This document shows positions 34,888 to 44,934 of a DNA stretch of 64,000 bases, one piece after another. Numbering within the stretch: position 1 is the stretch's first letter; every line of letters begins with the position of its first letter. The translations under genes were made by a program, and so were the position numbers. A model generated the notes under the pieces. That model did not search any database and was not told where the DNA came from. It saw nothing but the letters and a program-made list of their open reading frames with translations. This DNA is from Hymenobacter sp. BRD67 (lineage in GTDB: Bacteria > Bacteroidota > Bacteroidia > Cytophagales > Hymenobacteraceae): positions 2,418,001-2,482,000 of the forward strand of contig NZ_CP053904.1 in NCBI RefSeq assembly GCF_013256425.1. Direction: 5' to 3'.

Positions 34888-37378
34888 ATGAAACCCACCC
34901 TTTTTGCCGCACTGCTGCCAAGCTGTTTGCTGCTGGCCGTTGCGGCTCAGGCCCAGGCCCCTTCTACCCCCTAGCCGCGCCAAACGCTCCTTACCAGCCT
35001 TCGTCGACCAAAACCAATGACCTGGTGCACACCAGGCTGGCCGTGCGCTTCGACTATGCCAAGCGCTACCTCTACGGGCAGGAGTGGGTGACGCTCAAGC
35101 CCCACGCCTATGCTACCGATACCCTGCGCCTCGATGCCCAGGGCATGGATATCAAAACGGTGGCGATGATGAGCGGTAGCGCCCAGCAGCCGCTCAAATA
35201 TGACTACTCCGACAAAAACAACCTGCGTATCAACCTGGGCCGGGTGTTTAAGCCGGGCGAGGAATACATAGTTTATATTGAATATACTGCCAAGCCCGAC
35301 GAGCTGTCGGTGAAGGGCTCAGCGGCCATCACCGATGCCAAGGGCCTGTACTTTATCAACCCTGACAGCACGGTAAAGGGTAAGCCTGTGCAAATCTGGA
35401 CCCAGGGCGAGACGCAAAGCTCCTCGGCCTGGTTTCCGACCATCGACCGGCCCAACCAGAAAACGACCGAGGAAATCGCCATGACGGTGCCGGCCAAATA
35501 CACCACGCTCAGCAATGGCCGGCTGGTAAGCCAGGTGGCCGCCGGCCCGGCCTGCGCACCGACACCTGGAAGATGGACCTGCCCCACTCGCCCTACCTGT
35601 TTATGATGGCGGTGGGCGACTTTAAAATCTACAAGGACACCTGGCGCAATAAGGAGGTTAACTATTACCTGGAGCCCAAGTACGCGCCCTACGCCAAGCA
35701 GATTTTCGGCAACACGCCCGACATGCTGGAGTTTTTCAGCCAGCGCCTGGGTGTAGAGTTTCCGTGGAATAAATACGCGCAGATTGTGGCGCGCGACTAC
35801 GTGAGCGGCGCCATGGAAAACACTACTGCCACGCTCCACGGCGAGCAGGTGCAGATGGACGCCCGCGAATTGCTCGACCGCGAGTACCAGAGCGAATCAG
35901 TAATTGCGCACGAGCTGTTTCACCAGTGGTTTGGCGACTACGTCACGGCCGAGTCGTGGTCGAACATCACGGTAAACGAGTCGATGGCCGACTTCTCAGA
36001 GGCCTTATACGCCCAGCACAAATACGGGCAGGAGGCGTCGGATGCCCACAACTACCGCTACCTGAAATCGTACCTGGCCAGCCAGCGTGATGCGGGTAAA
36101 AACCTGGTGCGCTTTCATTATAATGAGCGTGAGGATGTATTCGACCTCGTGAGCTACCAGAAAGGCGGGGCCATTGTGCAGATGCTGCGCACTTACCTGG
36201 GCGACGACGTATTCTTTGCCGGCCTGCACAAGTACCTTACCGACAATAAATTCGGCAATGGCGAGGCGCACCAGATGCGCCTGGCTATGGAAGCGGTATC
36301 GGGTCAGGACCTGAACTGGTTTTACAACCAATGGTACTTCGGCAGCGGCCAGCCGGTAGTGACGATTGACTACGGCTGGGACGCGGGCACCAAGACCCAG
36401 ACTGTCACAATTAAGCAAACCCAGCCCGACAAGGTATTTCAGCTGCCGCTGGCAATTGATTACTACGTAAATGGCAAAGCGCAGCGCCAGCGCGTGATGA
36501 TGACCCAGGCCACCCAGACGTTCAGTATGCCGCTGGCGGCCCAGCCCCAGCTGGTGAACGTGGACGCCGAGAAGTTTACGCTCTGGCAGAAAACCGACAA
36601 CAAGCCGCTCAGCGAGTACGTGTACCAATATAGCCACGCGCCGCTATTTGTAGACCGCCGCGAGGCTCTTGATGCCGCGCTGGAAAAACAAACGACCGAT
36701 GCGGCAGCCCGCGCCCTGGTGCTGGCCGCCCTCAAAGACAAGTTTTACCAGCTGCGCATTACCGCTATTCAGGGCCTGAAGCTGGATAATAGGGAAGTGG
36801 CTAAGGCTGCCGCACCTATCCTCCGCCAGCTGGCCGCCACCGAAACCGAAAACCATGTACGGGCCACCGCCCTAATAGCCCTGAGCCAGCTGAAAGACAA
36901 GAAGGATGAGAAAATCCTGACTGCTGCCCTCGGTAGCCAGTCGTATCTGGTGCAGGGAGCCGGCCTCGAAGCCCTGGGCGAAATTAATCCCACGGCCGCG
37001 CTGGCTCGGGCCAAAGCGTTTGAGAATGACGCCCACCTGGGCCAGGCCGTGACGACCGTCTACGCCCAGCAGGGCGGGCCGGAGCAGTGGAATTATATCC
37101 GCACAACGTACGATGCTGCCTCGGGACGTAACAAGTACGGTCTCATCGGGGCGCTGACCCAAATGCTGGGCCGCCTCAACGACCCCACGGCCTTTGCCGA
37201 GGATGTGGACCGACTACAAAAACTAGCTGTGTCGCCGCAATTCAAAGCGCGGGGCTACGATAAAATGATGATAAATGTGTTGCAGAAAGGTGCCGAAGCC
37301 CAGGCCGGCAAGCCCAACGCCGCGCAAAATCAGGCTACCGTGGCCGCCGCCGTGCAGGCCATTCAGCAAAGCAAGTAA
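34888..37378 (+). CDS. M1-family aminopeptidase with C-terminal HEAT-like repeats (two frameshifts)
   Basis: Repaired, this is an 830-residue exported zinc aminopeptidase. The signal peptide MKPTLFAALLPSCLLLAVAAQAQ is followed by the N-terminal saddle domain. The exopeptidase motif GAMEN is near residue 310, and the zinc site is HELFHQWFGDYVTAESW (HExxH plus Glu 18 residues on, in TVNESMAD). The last 280 residues form alpha-helical repeats (ALVLAALKDKFYQLRITAIQGL) as in leukotriene-A4-hydrolase-like relatives. The frame breaks near 34972 (a run of five C; a sixth gives PSTPLAAPNAPY) and near 35548 (ggcccggcc; one more G gives AAGPGLRTDTWKMDLP). The ATG at 34888 gives the signal peptide. Confidence 0.9.
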
Positions 37379-37408
37379 ATTATTTACAATAAGCTAGTTA
37401 CCAGGCAC

Positions 37409-37447
37409 ACGACCCCGTTAGAAACTACAGGTTTCTAACGGGGTCGT
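37409..37447 (+). terminator. terminator after M1 aminopeptidase gene
   Basis: A perfect 17-bp stem (acgaccccgttagaaac with its complement) and a 5-base loop lie 31 bp after the stop. Confidence 0.85.
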
Positions 37448-37513
37448 ATTGGTTTTCTCCAAAAGCCGGCCTTTTACGTTGAACTATCCTATTGGGTTTC
37501 GCGTCGGGTAGTC

Positions 37514-38371
37514 ATGCGCAAGACCACTCCGCTGGTGTTGGCTGCCCTGCTTGCAGGCCGCCTCACTCCCGCCCTGGCCCAGAATACGCCGGATGAAAAC
37601 AATGAAAATGCTGACACGCCCTTCGCGCAGCATATCCGCCCCGACCGCCCCGGCCAGACTATCACGGCTGGTGTGCTACGGCCGGGCCAGTTTCAGCTCG
37701 AAACGGGTATCCAACGCTTTTCGCCGCGAACAGGCGTCGGCGTGAGCAGCAACGTAAATACGCTGCGCATCGGCTTCTTCAATAGTATGGAACTGCGCAT
37801 CACGCAGCCCTACGTGTTTGGAAATTCGACAGCTACGCCGGGCTTCGTGGGCGACAAGCCGGTACTCCGGCCCGACTCGGCCGGGTGGGCACCCATAACG
37901 GTAGGCACCAAGCTGATGCTGACGCCCGACCGGGCCAGCCGCTTCCAGGTAGCGCTGCTGGCTGAAGTAGCCATACCTAACACCGGCCAGAATGGCCTGC
38001 GCCGCACTACCTGGGCCCCCGCCGGCCGCCTGCTGGTGAGCCAGCAGCTGGGCCGCCGCGCCGCGCTCGAAGGCAACCTTGGCTTTGTCCAGTCGGGCCT
38101 CACGCTGGCCGACGTTTTCAATGGCGAGATAGCCGGCCAGTATATCGGCTCACTGGCACTCACCGCGCCCATCAGCAATAAAGCCGGCTACTTTGTCGAA
38201 GCCTATGGCCGGGGGCGCGATAACCTGACTACCGGAGCCAATGCCGGCCTGTATTACCGGCCCTGGACTGGCCTGCGCTTCGACGCCACCCTGGGTCGTA
38301 TCATGGGTGGGGTAGCTGCCGGGGCTACCACTGTAGGCGTGGGCATGAGCTTCCGGGTTGGGGGCAATTAA
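37514..38371 (+). CDS. outer-membrane beta-barrel protein, phenol-MetA-like transporter family
   Basis: The 285-residue protein has a signal peptide (MRKTTPLVLAALLAGRLTPALAQ) and then an acidic linker. The start of the MetA-degradation/transporter-like barrel is IRPDRPGQTITAGVLRPGQFQLETG, where a D-R-P-G-x-T motif precedes the first strand. The rest is alternating strands ending in VGVGMSFRVGGN with no terminal Phe. The family is assigned to outer-membrane transport only by likeness. It stands alone between two terminators. Confidence 0.78.
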   Translation: MRKTTPLVLAALLAGRLTPALAQNTPDENNENADTPFAQHIRPDRPGQTITAGVLRPGQFQLETGIQRFSPRTGVGVSSNVNTLRIGFFNSMELRITQPYVFGNSTATPGFVGDKPVLRPDSAGWAPITVGTKLMLTPDRASRFQVALLAEVAIPNTGQNGLRRTTWAPAGRLLVSQQLGRRAALEGNLGFVQSGLTLADVFNGEIAGQYIGSLALTAPISNKAGYFVEAYGRGRDNLTTGANAGLYYRPWTGLRFDATLGRIMGGVAAGATTVGVGMSFRVGGN

Positions 38372-38450
38372 GCCAAAATAACCGGCGCAGTGCTTTACGC
38401 CGCTGCTTCGGCCGCCAAGCTCAAGAATAGCTGCTATCTGCAACACACCA

Positions 38451-38487
38451 GGGCAGCGAATCAGGCTAAGCAGCTGATTCGCTGCCC
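38451..38487 (+). terminator. terminator after outer-membrane protein gene
   Basis: A 14-bp stem (gggcagcgaatcag/ctgattcgctgccc) with a 9-base loop is followed by five T. Confidence 0.85.
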
Positions 38488-38632
38488 TTTTTGCGCGAGA
38501 ATAAGCTACCGTAACTGTAGTGGCCAGTACCCACAAATCCCGGTCAGCTGCCGGAAAACATCACCCTTTATTACTTTGGAGCCATTCTCACCGTATAAGC
38601 TCGAGCTTGCTTATTATAGCTGGCTTTATTTT

Positions 38633-39109
38633 ATGCGTCGCTTCGCCTTTCTTCTGCCTTGCCTGATACTGGTTGGCACTGCCTGCCAGCGCGTTACTGA
38701 CCGCGCCAACACTACGCCGATGGTCAGTGCTATTACTACTCCGGATGCGCCCCTGCGCGAAACCCGCTGGACGGTTTTCGCAATGGGTGGCCAGCCGCTC
38801 GCGCCTGCTGCCTCGCCGGACCAGGTGCCTTATTTACTTATCAGCAATGCGGGCACGGCTGAGGGCATGAGCGGCTGCAACCGCTTCCGGGGCGGGTTGA
38901 AGCCCGCCGAAACCGATGGCCAGCTGCAATTTGCCAACCTGGGCAGCACCCGGATGGCCTGCCCGCTTATGGATACCGAGCATAAGTTCACGCAGGCCCT
39001 CGACGCTACGCGCTACTACCACATCAGCGGCGACACGCTGCGGCTCTATACCAGTGCCGAGCGCACGGGCACGCCGCTTGTGCAGCTGGTAGCGGCCAAA
39101 ATGCCTTAG
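38633..39109 (+). CDS. META-domain lipoprotein (HslJ-like)
   Basis: The 158-residue lipoprotein (MRRFAFLLPCLILVGTAC, Cys18) has one META domain: LRETRWTVFAMGG, then GMSGCNRFRGGLK (the conserved N-x-x-x-G strand), LGSTRMACP and EHKFTQALDATRYYHISGDTLRLY. HslJ-type proteins are heat- and novobiocin-related, but their mode of action is unknown. The ATG at 38633 begins the lipoprotein signal. Confidence 0.88.
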   Translation: MRRFAFLLPCLILVGTACQRVTDRANTTPMVSAITTPDAPLRETRWTVFAMGGQPLAPAASPDQVPYLLISNAGTAEGMSGCNRFRGGLKPAETDGQLQFANLGSTRMACPLMDTEHKFTQALDATRYYHISGDTLRLYTSAERTGTPLVQLVAAKMP

Positions 39110-39246
39110 TAGTTGCCCAAATTAGTTCATTAGCTTATCTGCAGCGGAGTCAGCGTCAATGCCTTTTCCTAGGCTGACTTCACTGTCGCGCCTGACTTCC
39201 GCAAAATTGCTTGCTATTAAAACTACAAGGAGCAGGGAGCTATGGG

Positions 39247-40554
39247 TTACTTTTCAGGAGCTACCCGGGTCGGGGTCTGCTGGCCGGTTACCATGCCGTG
39301 GGCACTTAGCGCAATGGCCGAGATGACGGCCGTCATGTTCTTCACGTCCAGGCTGCTTACTTCATCATCGACGCTGTGGTAGAGCTTATCGGTCGGAATC
39401 TGGTCGGTGCTGATGGTGTGGGACGGCACCCCCACGCGGGCCAGCATGGCGTTGTCGGAGCGGTAAAACAGGTTTTGCTCGGGGTACGGGTCGGGCTCAA
39501 ACTTAAATCTGGTGCCTTGCAGGTTGGCTTGCAGCAGCTGGCCGAAATTTGATTTGTCGTAGCCCGTGATGAAAGCGGTATTCGGGCCAAACTTGGCGAC
39601 TTTGCCAATCATCTCAATATTAAACATCGCTATTATTTCCTCGGGCTTGAGCTGCTTTGAGAAATACTGCGAGCCAAACTCGCCGATTTCCTCGGCCGTG
39701 AACGCCGCGAATACCAGCGAGCGCGCGTTGTCGTGGCGCTTGCTGAAATACTGGGCCAGCGCCACTACGGCGGTGGTACCGCTGGCGTCGTCGTCGGCTC
39801 CGTTGGCAATCGAATCGCCATTCACGGCGGGCTTGATGATGCCCAGGTGGTCGTAGTGGCCCGAGAAGATAACTTTTTCGGTGCTGCGGGCCGCTTCGCG
39901 GCCCGGCAGGTAGCCTACCACATTGCGCAGCGCCAGCGGCTTGGTGGTGGTTCTGGCAGTCACCTGGTACGCGGCCGGACTGACGGACGCGGTGGCCAGC
40001 GCCACCACGCACGAATATGGGCTGGCGGCCTGCTCGGCCCGCACACGGGGCCTGGTCATTTGCGCTGCCAGCGAGGTAAATAGCTCTTTCTGGGCCGGGT
40101 CGAGCAGTACCAGCAGATTTTTACCGGGCCGGAAAATATCGCGGTAGTGTGGCTGGATTTTTTCGGTTGGCCCCAGCACCAGCACTTCTACGCCGTCTTT
40201 TTCGCTCCAGTTCAACGCGGGCTGAGTCGTGATGGCAAACGCCTGTCCGACCGGCAGCGGCTGGCCGTTGAGCGTTACGGCCAGGCTGGCCACGGCCGTT
40301 TCGTAGGCCGAAAACTCCTGCATAAAGCTCATTTGCCCCGGCAGCGGCTGCAAGCCGAAACGGGTAAACTCGGCAGCTAGAAAGTCGGCCGCCCGCTGGT
40401 TGCCGGGCTGGCCGCTGGCGCGGCCCTGCATATCGTCGGCTGCCAGGGTGTTGAGCACGCGCCTCACGGTTTTAGCCGATACACCGTGTTGAGTTTGAGC
40501 GGTGGCTGACACCAGGCACCCGGCAAGGCAACTCATCAGCAAAATTATACGCAT
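39247..40554 (-). CDS. M28-family zinc aminopeptidase
   Basis: The 435-residue exported protein has a signal peptide with a cysteine (MRIILLMSCLAGCLVSATAQ). An N-terminal PA-like region is followed by an M28 catalytic domain. The ligands and catalytic residues are visible in order: FSGHYDHLG (His), NGADDDASGT (bridging Asp), FTAEEIGEFGS (base Glu plus ligand Glu), FNIEMIGK and LYHSVDDE (final His). It probably removes residues from peptides outside the inner membrane. The ATG at 40554 starts the signal. The unknown gene upstream is 73 bp away on the same strand. Confidence 0.9.
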   Translation of the reverse strand: MRIILLMSCLAGCLVSATAQTQHGVSAKTVRRVLNTLAADDMQGRASGQPGNQRAADFLAAEFTRFGLQPLPGQMSFMQEFSAYETAVASLAVTLNGQPLPVGQAFAITTQPALNWSEKDGVEVLVLGPTEKIQPHYRDIFRPGKNLLVLLDPAQKELFTSLAAQMTRPRVRAEQAASPYSCVVALATASVSPAAYQVTARTTTKPLALRNVVGYLPGREAARSTEKVIFSGHYDHLGIIKPAVNGDSIANGADDDASGTTAVVALAQYFSKRHDNARSLVFAAFTAEEIGEFGSQYFSKQLKPEEIIAMFNIEMIGKVAKFGPNTAFITGYDKSNFGQLLQANLQGTRFKFEPDPYPEQNLFYRSDNAMLARVGVPSHTISTDQIPTDKLYHSVDDEVSSLDVKNMTAVISAIALSAHGMVTGQQTPTRVAPEK

Positions 40555-40627
40555 AGCTTGACAATCATTTTTCAAGTAGTTTTTCAACACCAAGTACCAT
40601 TAACCAACTCCTTAATAATGGTGCTGG

Positions 40628-41362
40628 TCAATGACTAGGAGCACTCAATAGCGGCTCGAGTTCGGTCACGGCATGAATTAAATCAGCTTCCGAACTAAGT
40701 CTACCTTTCCGGGCCTTGAGGGCAGCCAGCGCGGCCGGATAAGCTGTTAGTACCTGCTCTAAGCTAGCCTGTTTCAGGCGTAGCGGCGAAAACTTATCGT
40801 TACTCACCCAACGCAGGTAATAGTTGGATTGCTCTACCAACGTATTTACGGTCGTGGTGGCGGCATACGTGCTGCCGGGAGCTTGCTGCGCGACCAGTGA
40901 TTTGTGCCAAAACTTAACCAGCTGGGCATTCGGGCCTTCTACTAGCACTTCAGCACATGTACCAGGACTATCAGGCGGTGCCGACAAATAATTAACAAAG
41001 TGCCGAGTTGGTGCCGGATTCAATACTCTAAACTCCTGCACCTTTCCCATTGGTACAGCCACCGAATCGCCTTGAGGGAGTCGTGCCCGTAGTTCTTGCC
41101 GGTACTCATCGTACTTGAGCGGCACGGCAATGGGGCGTTGATTGCCCCGGAGCAGCACCTCACCCAGCCGCCAGTCGGAAAATAACAGGGGCGAGCCCAG
41201 CGCTACTTCGTCGCGGTTAGCCAAACCAGTCATTTTATTGCTCCCGCCCAATAGGCTAGACAGGCTTTGGGTCGTTTCCGGAAGGCGCTCGGTAGCTGGG
41301 GCACCTTGTGCAAAAATGCTTAGTGGCAGTAGCACCAGTAACGGTAGAAATATTATTTTCAT
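40628..41362 (-). CDS. exported protein of unknown function
   Basis: The 244-residue protein has a signal peptide (MKIIFLPLLVLLPLSIFAQ). It then has a mixed alpha/beta body: VALGSPLLFSDWRLGEVLLRG, VPLKYDEYRQELRARLPQGDSVAVPMGKVQEF, and a helical end (LEQVLTAYPAALAALKARKGRL). The region VPLKYDEYRQELRARL with a later WVSNDKFSPL is a pattern I have seen only in unnamed Bacteroidetes exported proteins, and I do not assign a function. Upstream of it the strand runs from pyc, 56 bp away. Confidence 0.72.
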   Translation of the reverse strand: MKIIFLPLLVLLPLSIFAQGAPATERLPETTQSLSSLLGGSNKMTGLANRDEVALGSPLLFSDWRLGEVLLRGNQRPIAVPLKYDEYRQELRARLPQGDSVAVPMGKVQEFRVLNPAPTRHFVNYLSAPPDSPGTCAEVLVEGPNAQLVKFWHKSLVAQQAPGSTYAATTTVNTLVEQSNYYLRWVSNDKFSPLRLKQASLEQVLTAYPAALAALKARKGRLSSEADLIHAVTELEPLLSAPSH

Positions 41363-41418
41363 ATATAAAATTTATACTTTAATATTAAAGCATACTTTTG
41401 AGAATTTCTTACCGACCA

Positions 41419-44400
41419 CTACTCCATCGTTAGCACTAAGTCGTCGGCCTGTACGCGGGTGCCCGCGCCGAGCGAAACCGTACTCACGGTGAGGTCAGCG
41501 GGGGCGGTGATGGTGGTTTCCATCTTCATGGCCTCAATCACGAACAGCGGCGTGTTTTTGGCTACCTGCTGGCCGGGCTGCACCAGCACCTTGCTCAACA
41601 TGCCTTGCAGGGGCGCGGCAATCTGCCGGGGGTTGGCGCGGTCGGCCTTGGCGTTGTGCACAGTTTTAACCTCTACGTGCTGGTCGCGCACTTCCAGGTT
41701 GCGGGTCTGGCCATTGAGAGCGAAGAACACGGTGCGCATGCCTTCGGCGTTGACCGGGCCGATGGATTGCAGGCGAATGATAATCGACTTGCCCCGCGCA
41801 ATCTCAATAATGGTTTCCTCGCCTTCTTTCAGCCCGAAAAAGAATACCGGCGTCTGGATGCGGCTCACGTCGCCGTATTGCTGCCGGAACTCCCAGTATT
41901 CAGCAAATACTTTGGGGTAGAGCAGGCTCGATAACAGGTCAGTGAACTGCGCATTGGGGTGCGTTTTCTCAAACTCGGCCCACTCCTTGTCGAAGTCGAT
42001 GGGCGCCAGGTGCTCGTTGGGGCGGTCGGTGAATGGCTGTTCGTCCTTGAGCACGGCTTTTTGCACGTCGGCGGGCCAGCCGCCCAGCGGCTGGCCGATG
42101 TCGCCGCGCAGTAGCTCGCGCACCGACTCCGGGAAGCTCAGGCTCGGGCCGCGGCTGATGACGTCTTCGGGCGTGAGCTTGTTGGAAACCATGAACAAGG
42201 CCAGGTCGCCCACCACTTTCGACGAGGGCGTAACCTTCGGAATGTCGCCCAGCAGCTGGTTGGCGTCGGCAAAGCGCTGCTTCACTTCCTCGAATTTGTC
42301 GAGCAAGCCCAGCGCGGCCGCCTGGGGCCGCAGGTTGGAGTACTGCCCGCCCGGAATCTCGTGCTCGTACACCTCGGCGGTGCTGGCCAGCAGGCCGCTC
42401 TCGAAGGGGTAATACTGCTCGCGCAGGGCTTCCCAATAATCGCTGAACTCGTTGAGACTGTGCTGGTCGAACTCGCGGTGGCGCGGCGAGTGGCGCAGCA
42501 TCTCGACCGCCGAGTTGAAGTTGGGCTGCGAGGTGAGGCCCGAGAGGCCGCCCAGCGCCACGTCAATCACGTTGACGCCCGCCTCCACGGCCTTGAGGTA
42601 GGTGGCGGCTTGCAGGCCGCTGGTGTCGTGGGTGTGCAGGTGAATGGGCAGCTTCACAGTTGCGCGCAGCGCCGGAATCAGCTCCTGGGCCGCGTAAGGC
42701 TTGAGCAGGCCCGCCATGTCCTTGATGCACAGGATGTGCGCGCCGGCATCTTCGAGCTGCTTGGCCAGGGTCAGGTAATACTGAAGGTTGTACTTGGGCC
42801 GGCTGGGGTCCAGAATATCACCGGTGTAGCAGATACTGCCTTCGGCCAGGCCGGTGGTTTGCTTACGCACGAAACCGATGCAGGCTTCCATGCCCTTCAT
42901 CCAGTTCAGCGAGTCGAAAATGCGGAAGATTTCGACGCCTTTCGCGCCGGCCTCGGCCACAAAGCGCTCGGTCAGGTTGTCCGGATAGGCCTTGTAGCCC
43001 ACCCCGTTGGCCCCCCGAATCAGCATCTGGAGCAGGATATTCGGCACGGCCTCGCGCAGGCGGGTCAGGCGGGCCCAGGGGTCTTCGTGCAGAAAGCGCA
43101 GCGCCACGTCGAATGTTGCGCCGCCCCACACCTCCAGCGAGAACGTCTGCGGGTGCCGGCGGGCGTAGCGGTCGGCCACCTTCAGCATATCGATGGTGCG
43201 CATGCGCGTGGCCAGCAGGCTCTGGTGCGCGTCGCGCAGGGTCGTATCGGTGTAGTGGATGAGCGGCTCCTGGCGCAGCCACTCGCCGAATTTCTCGGGC
43301 CCCAGCTCCTGCAATTTCTGACGGGTGCCAGGCGCGGGCGCCTGGTGCAGGTCGGCCTGGGGCAGCGGCACCTTGCGCACCTGGCGGCGCTCATCCACGC
43401 GGCCGGCCACGTCGGGGTTGCCATTTACCACTACCTCGCCGATGTAGTGCAGCAGGCGCGTAGCGCGGTCGAGGCGGGTCTTGAATTGCAGCAGCTCGGG
43501 GTGGTCCTTGATAAAATCGACGGTCGCGTGCCCAGCCTGAAACTCGGGGTTACGCACGATATTCTGCAAAAACTGCATATTTGTCTTCACCCCGCGCACC
43601 CGAAACTCATCGAGTGTACGCAGCATCTTTTGGGCCGCGCCGGCCAGGGTGGGCGCGTGGGCCGACACCTTTACCAGCAGCGAGTCGAAAAACGGCGAGA
43701 TGATAGCTCCCTGATAAACAGACCCCTGGTCGAGCCGGATGCCGAAGCCGCCCGCCGAGCGGTAGGCCAGGATGGTGCCGTAGTCGGGCTTGAAGTCGTT
43801 GGTAGCATCCTCGGTCGTGATGCGGCACTGCACCGCCACGCCCACGCGCGGCACTGCCACATCGGGTCCCAGGCCAATTTCGGGCGCTTGGAGCGGGTAG
43901 CCCGAGGCGATGTAAAGCTGAGTTTTCACGATGTCCACGCCCGTTATCATCTCGGTCACGGTGTGCTCGACCTGAATGCGGGGGTTGACTTCGATAAAAT
44001 AGATGCGGTCCAGCTCGGGGTTCACCAGAAACTCCACGGTGCCCACGTTGTCGTAGCCCACGGCCTTGCCGATTTTCAGCGCATATTCGTAGAGCCGACT
44101 GCGCAGCGACTCGGTTAAATCGACGGCCGGCGCCACCTCCACTACCTTCTGGAAGCGCCGCTGCACCGAGCAGTCGCGCTCGTAGAGGTGCGTGAGGTGC
44201 CCGTGCTGGTCGCCCACCAGCTGCACTTCAATGTGCTTGGGCCGCTCCACGAATTTCTCCAGGAAAACCGTATCGTCGCCAAAGGCATTCTGGGCCTCGT
44301 TGCGGGCCTCGAAAAAGCCCTTGCGCATCTGCTCATCGTCGCGAATGACGCGCATGCCGCGCCCGCCGCCGCCGCTGGCCGCCTTCAGCATCACCGGGTA

Positions 44401-44862
44401 GCCGATGCGGTGCGCCTCGGCCAGCGCCACGTCCGCGTCAACCAGGTCAGCCTCGCTGCTTTCGATGAGCGGCACCTCGCACTTGAGGGCAACCTCCTTG
44501 GCGGCTACCTTGTCGCCGAGCGCCTCCATCACCTCGGGGCGCGGGCCCACGAACGTAATGCCTTCCTCGCGGCAACGCCGGGCCAGGTCGGCGTTCTCAC
44601 TCAGAAAGCCGTAGCCGGGGTGAATGGCGTTGACGCCGTTCTCCTTAGCCAGGGTGATAATGCCTTCAATGTCCAGGTACGGGCGCAGCGGCTCGTCGTC
44701 GCGACCAATCTGGTAGGCTTCGTCGGCCTTGTAGCGGTGCAGCGAGTTGCGGTCCTCGTACGTATAGAGGGCCACGGTGGCAATGCCCAGCTCAGAGGCA
44801 GCGCGGAACACGCGGATGGCTATTTCGCCGCGGTTGGCAACGAGCAGCTTCGTGATTTTCAT
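41419..44862 (-). CDS. pyc: pyruvate carboxylase
   Basis: The 1147-residue single-chain enzyme carboxylates pyruvate to oxaloacetate. The biotin-carboxylase domain at residues 1-455 has IANRGEIAIRVFRA, the glycine loop KAASGGGGRGMRV and IEVNPRIQVEHTVTE. The carboxyltransferase domain at about 530-810 has DTTLRDAHQSLLATR, the lysine region LLQMLIRGANGVGY and HLHTHDTSG. The PYC_OADA tetramerisation domain follows. The C-terminal biotinyl domain ends with the biotin lysine in EAMKMETT at about residue 1117. All parts are intact. It is the last gene of the leftward arginine operon (72 bp after argH). Oxaloacetate feeds aspartate, which ArgG uses. Confidence 0.97.
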   Translation of the reverse strand: MKITKLLVANRGEIAIRVFRAASELGIATVALYTYEDRNSLHRYKADEAYQIGRDDEPLRPYLDIEGIITLAKENGVNAIHPGYGFLSENADLARRCREEGITFVGPRPEVMEALGDKVAAKEVALKCEVPLIESSEADLVDADVALAEAHRIGYPVMLKAASGGGGRGMRVIRDDEQMRKGFFEARNEAQNAFGDDTVFLEKFVERPKHIEVQLVGDQHGHLTHLYERDCSVQRRFQKVVEVAPAVDLTESLRSRLYEYALKIGKAVGYDNVGTVEFLVNPELDRIYFIEVNPRIQVEHTVTEMITGVDIVKTQLYIASGYPLQAPEIGLGPDVAVPRVGVAVQCRITTEDATNDFKPDYGTILAYRSAGGFGIRLDQGSVYQGAIISPFFDSLLVKVSAHAPTLAGAAQKMLRTLDEFRVRGVKTNMQFLQNIVRNPEFQAGHATVDFIKDHPELLQFKTRLDRATRLLHYIGEVVVNGNPDVAGRVDERRQVRKVPLPQADLHQAPAPGTRQKLQELGPEKFGEWLRQEPLIHYTDTTLRDAHQSLLATRMRTIDMLKVADRYARRHPQTFSLEVWGGATFDVALRFLHEDPWARLTRLREAVPNILLQMLIRGANGVGYKAYPDNLTERFVAEAGAKGVEIFRIFDSLNWMKGMEACIGFVRKQTTGLAEGSICYTGDILDPSRPKYNLQYYLTLAKQLEDAGAHILCIKDMAGLLKPYAAQELIPALRATVKLPIHLHTHDTSGLQAATYLKAVEAGVNVIDVALGGLSGLTSQPNFNSAVEMLRHSPRHREFDQHSLNEFSDYWEALREQYYPFESGLLASTAEVYEHEIPGGQYSNLRPQAAALGLLDKFEEVKQRFADANQLLGDIPKVTPSSKVVGDLALFMVSNKLTPEDVISRGPSLSFPESVRELLRGDIGQPLGGWPADVQKAVLKDEQPFTDRPNEHLAPIDFDKEWAEFEKTHPNAQFTDLLSSLLYPKVFAEYWEFRQQYGDVSRIQTPVFFFGLKEGEETIIEIARGKSIIIRLQSIGPVNAEGMRTVFFALNGQTRNLEVRDQHVEVKTVHNAKADRANPRQIAAPLQGMLSKVLVQPGQQVAKNTPLFVIEAMKMETTITAPADLTVSTVSLGAGTRVQADDLVLTME

Positions 44863-44934
44863 ACGGGTTTTGTAGAGATGGCAGCAGTGTAGCGGCTAAG
44901 CTACGCTCCGGGTTACAGCCATCCTACCTGGCCC

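Noticed and set aside
42361-44118. 585-codon open frame on the plus strand opposite pyc
   Set aside because: It lies wholly antisense to a clear pyruvate carboxylase and has no family likeness. GC-rich third positions keep the opposite frame open.
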